Source: Symbiodinium natans (lineage: Eukaryota > Sar > Dinophyceae > Suessiales > Symbiodiniaceae). Taken from it: DNA of 64,000 bases. Both the position numbers and the translations under genes were made by a program. Location: positions 1-64,000 of the forward strand of contig CAJNDS010000203.1 in NCBI GenBank assembly GCA_905221605.1, given 5' to 3'. This document shows, in pieces, positions 22,301-31,738 of this stretch. Within the stretch, counting starts at the first letter, position 1. The number at the start of each line of letters is the position of its first letter. The notes below the pieces were generated by a model that saw only the letters and a list, made by a program, of their open reading frames with translations, made no database searches and was not told the DNA's origin.

Positions 22301-22411
22301 ATGAGATGAAAGAGGCTCTGGGACGGTGACCCTTAGACGACTTGCAGCTTGACGACAGCATATGCTTTGCATGAAGGGGCCCTAAGAGGCCCAATGCCCT
22401 GGAGCTACACC
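19375..22411. other. Unique 3-kb segment, no gene recognised
   Basis: This segment shares no obvious repeats with the rest of the window, except TA tracts at about 19400-19430 and 21359-21380. Several frames of 70-176 codons exist on both strands, the longest at 20462-20992 on the plus strand, but none shows a familiar motif, paralogue or compositional signal. It separates the truncated A3 from the next A genes and may be an insertion or the rightful neighbour of a duplication break. Confidence 0.5.
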
Positions 22412-22785
22412 CCATGCCAAACACAAACCGAGGTGCAAGAGTCGGTCTCTAAAGAGCGGTTGCTGGAGATGTCGAAGATCTCGGTGTGGCCTCCCAAGCA
22501 TGCCAAACAAAAACCGAGCTGCAAGAGTCGGTCGCGCTGCCTGAAGAGCGGGTGCTGGAGATGTCGAAGAACTCGGTGTGGCCTCGATCGGCCTGCAATG
22601 CAACGACCAGCGGATCAAACACCAACAAAGAGTTGCGCCGGAACAGCCAAATGAAGTCGGCCTCTTGCGACCTGGGGCCAACGTTACCAATGAAAACAAG
22701 CCAGGGCCCACGTTGGGCAAAAAAAACACCGGGCCCCCCGAAATCCCTGTGGCACAAGCCCAAGGACCCCAATAGGTACATCTAA
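22412..22785 (+). CDS. Possible plus-strand coding repeat (two copies)
   Basis: Two tandem copies of about 87 nt encode similar peptides on the plus strand: CQTQTEVQESVSKERLLEMS and then KISVWP, versus CQTKTELQESVALPEERVLE and then MSKNSVWP. The copies are out of frame by 2 nt, so they would need splicing, or one is dead. The changes keep the peptide character and the 6-nt length difference keeps frame inside the unit. It is the only plus-strand coding candidate with paralogue support. Function unknown. Confidence 0.3.
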
Positions 22786-23532
22786 TATCGCGATCCCCCA
22801 AAGAATTAGGCCCTTAACCCGAAAATGCCCCAAGTACAGGAATGCCTGGTGATGGGCATCACCATGCCGGATCTCTGCCTGCATGATCGCCGCAGAGACA
22901 AAGGGTGCTTGCTTTCGTTACTGAGAATGGGCTACGGGCTGTTGAACTGAACGGTGCAGAGAAGCTCCGGGCCTCAGGTCCAGCATCCTCTGTTGCCATC
23001 GCCTGTCGATCGGAAAGGGCAAGGTGCAGCACGACCTTTTTCAGCGTTAATTCGGGTGGCTGGCTTCGACCGTGGCCGGGATCTGGCCGACACGACTCAC
23101 CAAGCAGTCGATTTCTGGCCTGCCTTCTGCACCGGAGACTGTGGAACCGGACGGACCGAGCTGGCGTCGGAAGGCACATCATCTGAGGCCTCGCCGAGGG
23201 CTTGAGTGTTCAATGCTTGGGCCTCTCTTATCACAATCGATTACAATCGAGAAAAAGGGTTCGAAAGGCATTCGTGTCATGGGAAGGACGCCACGTGAAC
23301 TGCAACACAGTCCGGTAGTGCGATCGGGACGACTACTGGTGAGCCCAACAACCTCTGATTTCAGGCAGGCTTAAGACAAACAAGCCACTCGTCTATTGAG
23401 GGCGGGCAGGACCCACTATGGCAAAGAACGCATAGTGGTCTTCTTGGCGGTGCCATTTCGGTATTCAGCTGCACATGACGACACAGACTCCCAAGAGTCT
23501 TAATACTGACAATGAGCTACTGCCCAGTCAAC
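22786..23532. other. Spacer with Z-like and W-type copies
   Basis: A Z-like copy lies at about 22953-23002 (LATEDAGPEA-type reading on the minus strand) and a W-type segment at 23157-23189. The sequence around 22800-22920 is a spacer repeat also found at 43790 and 56995. These may be remains of another gene end. Confidence 0.45.
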
Positions 23533-23582
23533 CGTGAAGAGAAGCCGTGGGCCTCAGGTCCAGCATCCTCTGTGGTCAGCGC
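23533..23582 (-). CDS. Exon Z of gene A4
   Basis: 50 nt between a GATAG acceptor and a GTTGAC donor candidate, reading ALTTEDAGPEAHGFSS in phase with the PETL end of A4. The intron to A4 is 23583-23674 (92 nt, GTGAGT...ATAG). Confidence 0.55.
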
Positions 23583-23674
23583 CTATCGATCGGAAAGCGC
23601 AATGTGCTTTAGTTTAGCGTTAATTCCAGCTACTCGGTTTGGACTGGGGCCGGGGATTGGCCGACATGACTCAC

Positions 23675-25336
23675 CAAGGTTTCAGGGACGTCCTTTCTGG
23701 CATCACTGTCCACACAGGCAGCCCCCCCAGCATCGGCTGCCTCATCAGCTGCTTCGCCCTCCTTTGAGCCACCTGCGTGCAGCGTGACGCCCGAGCCGGA
23801 CTCATCGGCCTCGGACGCATCATCGGCAGATCCATCTTCGGCTTCAGGGACGTTCTCTCCAACATCACCGTCGACACAGGCAGCCTCCCCAGCATCGGCT
23901 GCCTCGTCGAGCGCCTTGCGCTGCTGGGCACCGCCTGGAGTGTCGCCCTCTGGGTCAGCATCCTCGGCCTCATGAAGCGGGATCGGGCTGTCATCCTTCA
24001 AAGCACCCGACCCGGACTGATCGGCCTCGGCCGCATCATCGGCGGCTTCATCTTCGGCGTCAGGGACATGCTCTCCAGCATCGCCGTCGACACAGGCAGC
24101 CTCCCCATCTTCGGCTGCCTCGTCGACCGCCTTGCCCTGCTTCGCACCGCCTGGAGTGTCGCCCTCTGGGTCAGCATCCTCGGCCTCATGAAGCGGGATC
24201 TGGCTGTCATCCTTCGAAGCACCCGACCTGGACTGATCGGCCTCGGCTGCATCATCGGCGGCTTCATCTTCGGCTTCAGGGACATGCTCTCCAGCATCAC
24301 CGTCGACACAGGCAGCCTCTCCATCACCGGCTGCCTCATCAACTGCTTTGTCCTGCTGTGAACCACCGGTAGTCTCTAGCTCATGAATCGCGATCTCAAT
24401 GTCATCTGCGTTGTTCTGTCGGCCCTTGGCCGAACCAACCTCCTGCGCACCATCGCACTCTTTGTTGTGCAGGGAACCAGCTTTGCTCGCATCAGGAGGC
24501 ACATCGGCCTCAGATACATCGTTTTCCTCCTCCCCCTCATAGCTGTGCTCCGATCCTGAGCAGTCTTCCTGTCGCTCCTCTTCAGAACCCTCCACGTCGG
24601 CAGAGCCTTGTGACGAATGCTCATTTGAGTGCTCGTCGTGCTCATCCCCCTCCTCATCCTCTTCACGGGCAGTGACTTCTTCGCCCTTGTCATCCGATCC
24701 AGACGGTCCATCGCCAGCTGACACTTCGACTCTGTGTAAGGAGTGCAGTGGAGAAACTTCATCCTCAATCTCACGAAATTCCTCCTCGGCATCCTCTAGA
24801 GAAGCAAACTCGTCAGCATCAGCCTCAGAATCCTCCGGATTTGCAACCTGGGACTCAAGAACTGCCATGTCGCCGTCACGATCAGCATTATCCCATGCAC
24901 CCTCGGAGCCAGACTTGCCAGCTGATGCTTCTTCAGCTTCATGCACAGCTTTGCCTGCATCATCGCTGGCAGCAAAGGCATCCTCCGGATCAGGTACCTT
25001 GGCCTCATGAAGCGTGGTCTCAAAGTCATCCTCTAGAGCACCCGAGCCGGATTCATCGACCGGGGATGTACCATCAGCATACTCGTCTTCGGCTTCAGGG
25101 ACATCCTCTCCGACACCGTCGACACAGGCAGCCTGATCAACATCCGCCCCCTCATCAACTGCTTTGTCCTTCTTCGAGCCACCTGCAGCGTCGTCCTCTG
25201 CTTCATCAATCCGCTCCCACCGACGCCGTGAGGCCTCTGCTGGAGCATCTGCAGACGTGGGGCAGAGGTTGTCTGCGGCGTCTTCGACCTTTTCAACATC
25301 TTTTTGTGGTCGAGGTTCTCTAGAACTCTTGGCTTG
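23675..25336 (-). CDS. Acidic-repeat protein A4 with in-frame Y module
   Basis: This copy best shows that Y is coding. From CAA at 25336 the frame is open without interruption through KSSREPRPQKDVEKVEDAAD, PTSADAPAEASRRRWERIDE, an extra acidic unit (DDAAGGSKKDKAVDEGADVD) and a unique stretch near 24740-24930 (VANPEDSEADADEFASLEDA), to the usual head and three repeat units. No ATG, GTG or TTG occurs between 25336 and 24946, so it is an internal exon and not an independent start. The G tract is 7 nt, giving the AACVDSDARKDVPETL end, which continues in phase into Z. The GTGAGT donor lies at 23669-23674. Confidence 0.7.
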
Positions 25337-25489
25337 GCAGGTACTATATGGCCCGGTTTACGATATTAGGGGTGCCTTTTGGGGTGGCATGCGCAGGGCA
25401 AGCGTGAGTGGCAAGCGTGCTCAGGGCTTCAGACGGTGCAAATCTCAATACTCCTTCTACGCAAGAGATGGAGTGACACAATGCAACCT

Positions 25490-25932
25490 TCCTTTGAATT
25501 GCCCGGCCTCAGGCGGAGATTTTGCGAGTGGACGGAAGTTCTCGGACGCGCCCTCGACGTCCTCAACATCATTGCTAGCTTCTGCTGGCAGGCTGCTCTA
25601 GCAGTTTGCAGGTTTGAGGCGCAGCACTGGCGGAGCTCCCTCCTCCCCCTCGCCCTCTCCCTAGTGCCGCGAGGCCTCCGCTGGAGCAGCTGCAGATGTG
25701 GGGCAGTGCTCTGCGGCGTCTTCTGCCTTTTCATGACCGAGGTTCTCCGGGATTCCTGACTTAGGGCCTTAGGGGGTACTGTGGTCCGGAGCATGCTCAG
25801 GACTTCTGAAGGTGCAAATCTTAGCTCGTAGCTTCTGGACAAAAGGCGTTACCCTTCCAATTGCCCAGCCTCAGCTGGAGTGCCTGCGGAGAGCGGCCGC
25901 AAGTTCTCGGGCAGGCCCTCGGCGTCCTGCAT
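25490..25932 (-). CDS. Leader exons X1, Y, X of gene A4
   Basis: X1 (25849-25932) has a true ATG, 27 codons and TAA inside GGGTAACG. It carries SAGTPAEAGQLEG where the A2 leader has SAETPA. Y lies at about 25655-25760 and X at about 25495-25600. The block is almost identical in the leaders of A5 and A6, evidence of recent tandem duplication with a period of about 2.4 kb. Confidence 0.45.
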
Positions 25933-26440
25933 AGCTTGAATTTTGCTGTAGGGTTTAGAGTTAAGGTTTGCGATTTCAGGTTCCGCGCTGAGGCTCTCGG
26001 CGCCTCCTGCTTGGGGTCACCATGGATGACTTCAGAGTTCTTCTCGAGGGTCTGCGCCTGCGATAGTAGGTTTAGGCTTCTAGAGGGGCTTCCTTTTTTG
26101 GTGCAGCACGACCTTTTTCAGCGTTAATTCGGGTGGCTGCTCGGCTTCGACCGTGGCCGGGATCTGGCCAACACGACTCACCAAGCAGTAGCAGTCGATT
26201 TCTGGCCTGCCTTCTGCACCGGAGACTGTGGAACCTGACGGACCGAGCTGGCGTCGGAAGGCACATCATCTGAGGCCTCGCCGAGGGCTTGAGTGTTCAA
26301 TGCTTGGGCCTCTCTTATAACAATCGATTACAATCGAGAAAAAGGGTTCGAAAGGCATTCGTGTCATGGGAAGGACGCCACGTGAACTGCGACACAGTCC
26401 GCGATCGGGACTACTGACAATGAGTTGCGGCCCTGTCAAC
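25933..26440. other. Spacer upstream of gene A4's start exon
   Basis: It holds the conserved 5' flank of X1 (to about 26090) and then, without the usual telomere and element block, a W-type segment at about 26246-26278 and the conserved pre-Z sequence. The missing block makes this spacer about 1 kb shorter than those at 17 and 31 kb. Confidence 0.5.
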
Positions 26441-26490
26441 CGTGCAGAGAAGCCGTGGGCCTCAGGTCCAGCATCCTCTGTGGCCAGCGC
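26441..26490 (-). CDS. Exon Z of gene A5
   Basis: A 50-nt Z copy with TCGACAG acceptor and GTTGAC donor candidate. The intron to A5 is 26491-26585. Confidence 0.5.
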
Positions 26491-26585
26491 CTGTCGATCG
26501 GAAAGCGCAATGTGCTTTAGTTCAGCGTTCATTCCAGTGGCTGCTTGGTTTGGACTGGGGCCGGGGATTGGCCGACATGACTCAC

Positions 26586-27699
26586 CAAGGTTTCAGGGAC
26601 GTCCTTTCTGGCATCACTGTCGACACAGGCAGCCCCCCCCCCCCCCCAGCATCGGCTGCCTCATAAGCTGCTTCGTCCTCCTTTGAGCCACCTGCGTGCA
26701 GCGTGACGCCCGAGCCGGGCTCATCGGCCTCAGATGCATCGGCGGATCCATCTTCGGCTTCACGGACGTTCTGTCCAGCATCACCGTCGACACGGGCAGC
26801 CTCCCCAACATCGGCTGCCTCGTCGACCGCCTTGCCCTGCTTCGCACTGCCTGGAGTGTGGCCCTCTGGGTCAGCATCCTCGGCCTCATGAAGCGAAATC
26901 TGACTGTCTTCCTTCAAAGCACCCGACCCGGACTGATCGGCCTCGGCCGCATCATCGGCGGCTTTATCTTCGGCTTCAGGGACATGCTCTCCAGCATCAC
27001 CGTCGACACTGGCCGCCTCTCCATCACCGGCTGCCTCATCGACTGCTTTGTCCTGCTGTGAACCACCGGCAGTCTCTAGCTCATGAATCGCGATCTCAAT
27101 GTCATCTGCGTTGTTCTGTCGGCCCTCGGCCGAACCAACCCCCTGCGCACCATCGCACTCTTTGTTGTGCAGGGAACCAGCTTTGCCTGCATCAGGAGGC
27201 CCGTCGGCCTCAGATACATCGTCTTCCTCCTCCTCATAGCTGTACTCCGATCCTGAGCAGTCTTCCCCTAGCTCGTCTTCAGAACGCTCCACGTCGGCAG
27301 AGCCTTGTGACGAATGCTCATCTGAGTGCTCGTCGTACTCGTCCCCCTCCTCATCCTCTTCACGGGCGGTGACTTCTTCGCCCCTGTCATCCGATCCAGA
27401 CTCGTCTGAGCACTCCTCCTCGTCCTCTGCTGCGGGGTCCTTCGCATCGACCTTTGCATCTTCCTCCTCCTCATAGCTGTCCGATCTGGAGTACTCGTCG
27501 CATGCGTCGTCACATGCACGACTTGGCTTCGCCTCCCTACCCTCTGCATCGGAAGACTTCTCCACTGAGCCCTGTGACGAGTACTCATCTGAGTACCCTG
27601 CTGGAGCATCTGCAGACGTGGGGCAGAGGTTGTCTGCGGCGTCTTCGACCTTTTCAACTTTTTTGTGGTCGAGGGAGGTTCTCTAGAATTCTTGGCTTG
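26586..27699 (-). CDS. Acidic-repeat protein A5
   Basis: A short member with two main repeat units. Y joins the head in frame (TSADAPAGYSDEYSSQGS). The head has SRSDSYEEEEDAKVDAKDPA. The 61-type unit has lost VWEEDGD and reads SGVTLHAGGSKEDEAA. The G tract is the longest, 15 nt, giving four to five Gly codons and the PERTSLKPW end. A6 is a near copy, one tandem period (about 2.44 kb) away. Confidence 0.65.
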
Positions 27700-27889
27700 G
27701 TAGGTACTACATGGCCGTTTACGATATGAGGGGTACCTTTTTTGGGGCCCTTTATGAGGGAACCCGACTATTTAGGGATTATTTTGGGGCCCTACTTGCG
27801 TAGCATGCGCAAGGCAAGTGTGTTCAGGGCTTCAGACGGTGCAAATCTCAATACTCCTTCTGCGCAAGAGATGGAGTTACACAATGCAA

Positions 27890-28335
27890 CCTTCCTTTGA
27901 ATTGCCCGGCCTCAGGCGGAGATTTTGCGAGTGGACGGAAGTTCTCGGACGCGCCCTCGACGTCCTCAACATCATTGCTAGCTTCTGCTGGCAGGCTGCT
28001 CTAGCAGTTTGCAGGTTCGAGGCGCAGCACTGGCGGAGCTCCCTCCTCCCCCTCGCCCTCTCCCTAGTGCCGCGAGGCCTCCGCTGGAGCAGCTGCAGAT
28101 GTGGGGCAGTGCTCTGCGGCGTCTTCTGCCTTTTCATGACCGAGGTTCTCCGGGATTCCTGACTTAGGGCCTTAGGGGGTACTGTGGTCCGGAGCATGCT
28201 CAGGACTTCTGAAGGTGCAAATCTTAGCTCGTAGCTTCTGGACAAAAGGCGTTACCCTTCCAATTGCCCAGCCTCAGCTGGAGTGCCTGCGGAGAGCGGC
28301 CGCAAGTTCTCGGGCAGGCCCTCGGCGTCCTGCAT
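27890..28335 (-). CDS. Leader exons X1, Y, X of gene A5
   Basis: X1 is 28252-28335 (ATG to TAA, 27 residues). Y is about 28060-28165 and X about 27890-27990. The sequence is nearly identical to the A4 and A6 leaders. Confidence 0.45.
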
Positions 28336-28840
28336 AGCTTGAATTTTGCTGTAGGGTTTAGAGTTAAGGTTTGCGATTTCAGGTTCCGCGCTGAGGCTCT
28401 CGGCGCCTCCTGCTTGGGGTCACCATGGATGACTTCAGAGTTCTTCTCGAGGGTCTGCGCCTGCGATAGTAGGTTTAGGCTTCTAGGTTGCACTTTTTTG
28501 GTGCAGCACGACCTTTTTCAGCGTTCATTCGGGCGTCTGCTTGGTTTCGACCGTGGCCGGGATCTGGCCAACACGACTCACCAAGCAGTAGCAGTCGATT
28601 TCTGGCCTGCCTTCTGCACCGGAGACTGTGGAACCTGACGGACCGAGCTGGCGTCGGAAGGCACATCATCTGGGGCCTCGCCGAGGGCTTGAGTGTTCAA
28701 TGCTTGGGCCTCTCTTACAACAATCGATTACAATCGAGAAAAAGGGTTCGAAAGGCATTCGTGTCATGGGAAGGACGCCACGTGAACTGCGACACAGTCC
28801 GCGATCGGGACTACTGACAATGAGCTACTGCCCAGTCAAC

Positions 28841-28890
28841 CGTGAAGAGAAGCCGTGGGCCTCAGGTCCAGCATCCTCTGTGGCCAGCGC
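28841..28890 (-). CDS. Exon Z of gene A6
   Basis: A 50-nt Z copy. The donor side reads GTTGACTGGG as in the A4 gene, whereas A5 and A7 have GTTGACAGGG. The intron to A6 is 28891-28985. Confidence 0.5.
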
Positions 28891-28985
28891 CTATCGATCG
28901 GAAAGCGCAATGTGCTTTAGTTCAGCGTTCATTCCAGTGGCTACTTGGTTTGGACTGGGGCCGGGGATTGGCCGACATGACTCAC

Positions 28986-30138
28986 CAAGGTTTCAGGGAC
29001 GTCCTTTCTGGTATCACTGTCGACACCAGCAGCCCCCCCCCCCCAGCCTCGGCTGCCTCATCAACTGCTTTGTCCTCCCCAAACTTTGGGCCACATGCGT
29101 GCAGCATGACGTCACCATCCTCCTCCCAAACACCCGAGCCGGGCTCACCGGGCTCATCGGCCTCAGATGCATCGGCGGGTCCATCTTCGGCTTCATGGAC
29201 GTTCTCTCCAGCATCACCGTCGACACGGGCAGCCTCCCCAACATCGGCTGCCTCGTCGACCGCCTTGCCCTGCTTCGCACTGCCTGGAGTGTGGCCCTCT
29301 GGGTCAGCATCCTCGGCCTCATGAAGCGAAATCTGACTGTCTTCCTTCAAAGCACCCGACCCGGACTGATCGGCCTCGGCCGCATCATCGGCGGCTTCAT
29401 CTTCGGCTTCAGGGACATGCTCTCCAGCATCACCGTCGACACTGGCCGCCTCTCCAGAATCGGCTGCCTCATCGACTGCCTTGTCCTGCTTTGAACCACC
29501 GGCACTGTCGTTCTCTAGCTCATGAATCGCGATCTCACTGTCATCTGCGTTGTTCTGTCGGCCCTCGGCCGAACCAACCTCCTGCGCACCATCGCACTCT
29601 TTGTTGTGCAGGGAACCAGCTTTGCCTGCATCAGGAGGCCCGTCGGCCTCAGATACATCGTCTTCCTCCTCCTCATAGCTGTACTCCGATCCTGAGCAGT
29701 CTTCCCCTAGCTCGTCTTCAGAACGCTCCACGTCGGCAGAGCCTTGTGACGAATGCTCATCTGAGTGCTCGTCGTACTCGTCCCCCTCCTCATCCTCTTC
29801 ACCGGCAGTGACTTCTTCGCCCCTGTCATCCGATCCAGACTCGTCTGAGCACTCCTCCTCGTCCTCTGCTGCGGGGTCCTTCGCATCGACCTTTACATCT
29901 TCCTCCTCCTCATAGCTGTCCGATCTGGAGTACTCGTCGCATGCGTCGTCACATGCACGACTTGGCTTCGCCTCCCTACCCTCTGCATCCCAAGACTTCT
30001 CCACTGAGCCCTGTGACGAGTACTCATCTGAGTACCCTGCTGGAGCATCTGCAGACGTGGGGCAGAGGTTGTCTGCGGCGTCTTCGACCTTTTCAACTTT
30101 TTTGTGGTCGAGGGAGGTTCTCTAGAATTCTTGGCTTG
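28986..30138 (-). CDS. Acidic-repeat protein A6
   Basis: A near duplicate of A5, with the fuller end GSGVWEEDGDVMLHACGPKF and an extra GEPG. The G tract is 12 nt, giving the C-terminus GGGLLVSTVIPERTSLKPW. Y joins in frame at TSADAPAGYSDEY. Donor GTGAGT at 28980-28985. The differences from A5 are concentrated at the G tract and the last unit. Confidence 0.65.
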
Positions 30139-30331
30139 GTGGGTACTACATGGCCGTTTACGATATGAGGGGTACCTTTTTTGGGGCCCTTTATGAGGGA
30201 ACCCGACTATTTAGGGATTATTTTGGGGCCCTACTTGCGCAGCATGCGCAAGGCAAGCGTGTTCAGGGCTTCAGACGGTGCAAATCTCAATACTCCTTCT
30301 GCGCAAGAGATGGAGTTACACAATGCAACCT

Positions 30332-30774
30332 TCCTTTGAATTGCCCGGCCTCAGGCGGAGATTTTGCGAGTGGACGGAAGTTCTCGGACGCGCCCTCGAC
30401 GTCCTCAACATCATTGCTAGCTTCTGCTGGCAGGCTGCTCTAGCAGTTTGCAGGTTTGAGGCGCAGCACTGGCGGAGCTCCCTCCTCCCCCTCGCCCTCT
30501 CCCTAGTGCCGCGAGGCCTCCGCTGGAGCAGCTGCAGATGTGGGGCAGTGCTCTGCGGCGTCTTCTGCCTTTTCATGACCGAGGTTCTCCGGGATTCCTG
30601 ACTTAGGGCCTTAGGGGGTACTGTGGTCCGGAGCATGCTCAGGACTTCTGAAGGTGCAAATCTTAGCTCGTAGCTTCTGGACAAAAGGCGTTACCCTTCC
30701 AATTGCCCAGCCTCAGCTGGAGTGCCTGCGGAGAGCGGCCGCAAGTTCTCGGGCAGGCCCTCGGCGTCCTGCAT
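30332..30774 (-). CDS. Leader exons X1, Y, X of gene A6
   Basis: X1 is 30691-30774 (ATG to TAA). Y is about 30500-30602 and X about 30332-30425. Confidence 0.45.
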
Positions 30775-31589
30775 AGCTTGAATTTTGCTGTAGGGTTTAG
30801 AGTTAAGGTTTGCGATTTCAGGTTCCGCGCTGAGGCTCTCGGCGCCTCCTGCTTGGGGTCACCATGGATGACTTCAGAGTTCTTCTCGAGGGTCTGGGCC
30901 TGCGATAGTAGGTTTAGGCTTCTAGAGGGGCTTCCGCAAAATCAGGGTTGCACATTTTTTTGTAGGGGTTGGGGTGGGGGAGGTTCCTGCAATAAGGCTT
31001 TTGTTTCAATTTGCTGGGGCTATCTTCGGGCAAACCCCACTTGGGAAAGTACCGGATGTCTCCTGTCCTTGATCCAACTAAACCCCGAACCCTAAACCCT
31101 AGACTACTATGTGCTTAAGAACCCGCCCCCCCCCCCCCCCCCCAAAAAAAAAAAAAATAACAAATAAAAAATGTATATATATATATATATATCTTCCTTA
31201 TAAGGGCAATATAGGGATTATTGTTTTCTTTTTTGGGGGGGCTGTGCCTGCAATGGCATGTTTTAGGGTTCCATGAGGGTTTCCGAAAACGGGTACCGTG
31301 TTGGGGGAGGGGTGGCGGACCTATAAGTTCCCATGGACGGATTTGAAGGGAGCGTCGGTTCTGTGATCGGGCCTGTTGCACCACAGACTGTGGAACCGGA
31401 TGGACCGAGCTGGCGTCGGAAGCCACATCATCTGAGGCCTCGCCGAGGGCTTGAGTGTTCAGTGCTTGGGCCTCTCTTATCACAATCGATTACAATCAAG
31501 AAAAAGGGTTCGAAAGGCGTTCGTGTCATGGGAAGAACGCCGCGTGAACCGCGATCGGGACTCTGACAATGAGTTGCGGCCCTGTCAAC
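30775..31589. other. Spacer with family-1 element remnant
   Basis: It holds the conserved X1 flank, CCCTAAA units (31089-31100), the left end of a family-1 element with an expanded C17 and A14 interior and a TA tract (about 31104-31230), a family-2 half end (31271-31300) and a W-type segment (about 31402-31434). The right end of the element is missing. Confidence 0.55.
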
Positions 31590-31639
31590 CGTGCAGAGAA
31601 GCCGTGGGCCTCAGGTCCAGCATCCTCTGTGGCCAGCGC
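31590..31639 (-). CDS. Exon Z of gene A7
   Basis: A 50-nt Z copy. The intron to A7 is 31640-31738. Confidence 0.5.
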
Positions 31640-31738
31640 CTGTCGATCGGAAAGCGCAATTTGCTTAATTTAGTTCAGCGTTAATTTCAGTGGCTACTTG
31701 GTTTGGACTGGAGCCGGGGATTGGCCAACATGACTCAC

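Noticed and set aside
23157-23189. W segment as a 33-nt coding exon (ASDDVPSDASS)
   Set aside because: It has AG and GT at suitable places and recurs often, but its phase does not fit the 50-nt Z exon before it, so I list it only as a spacer repeat.
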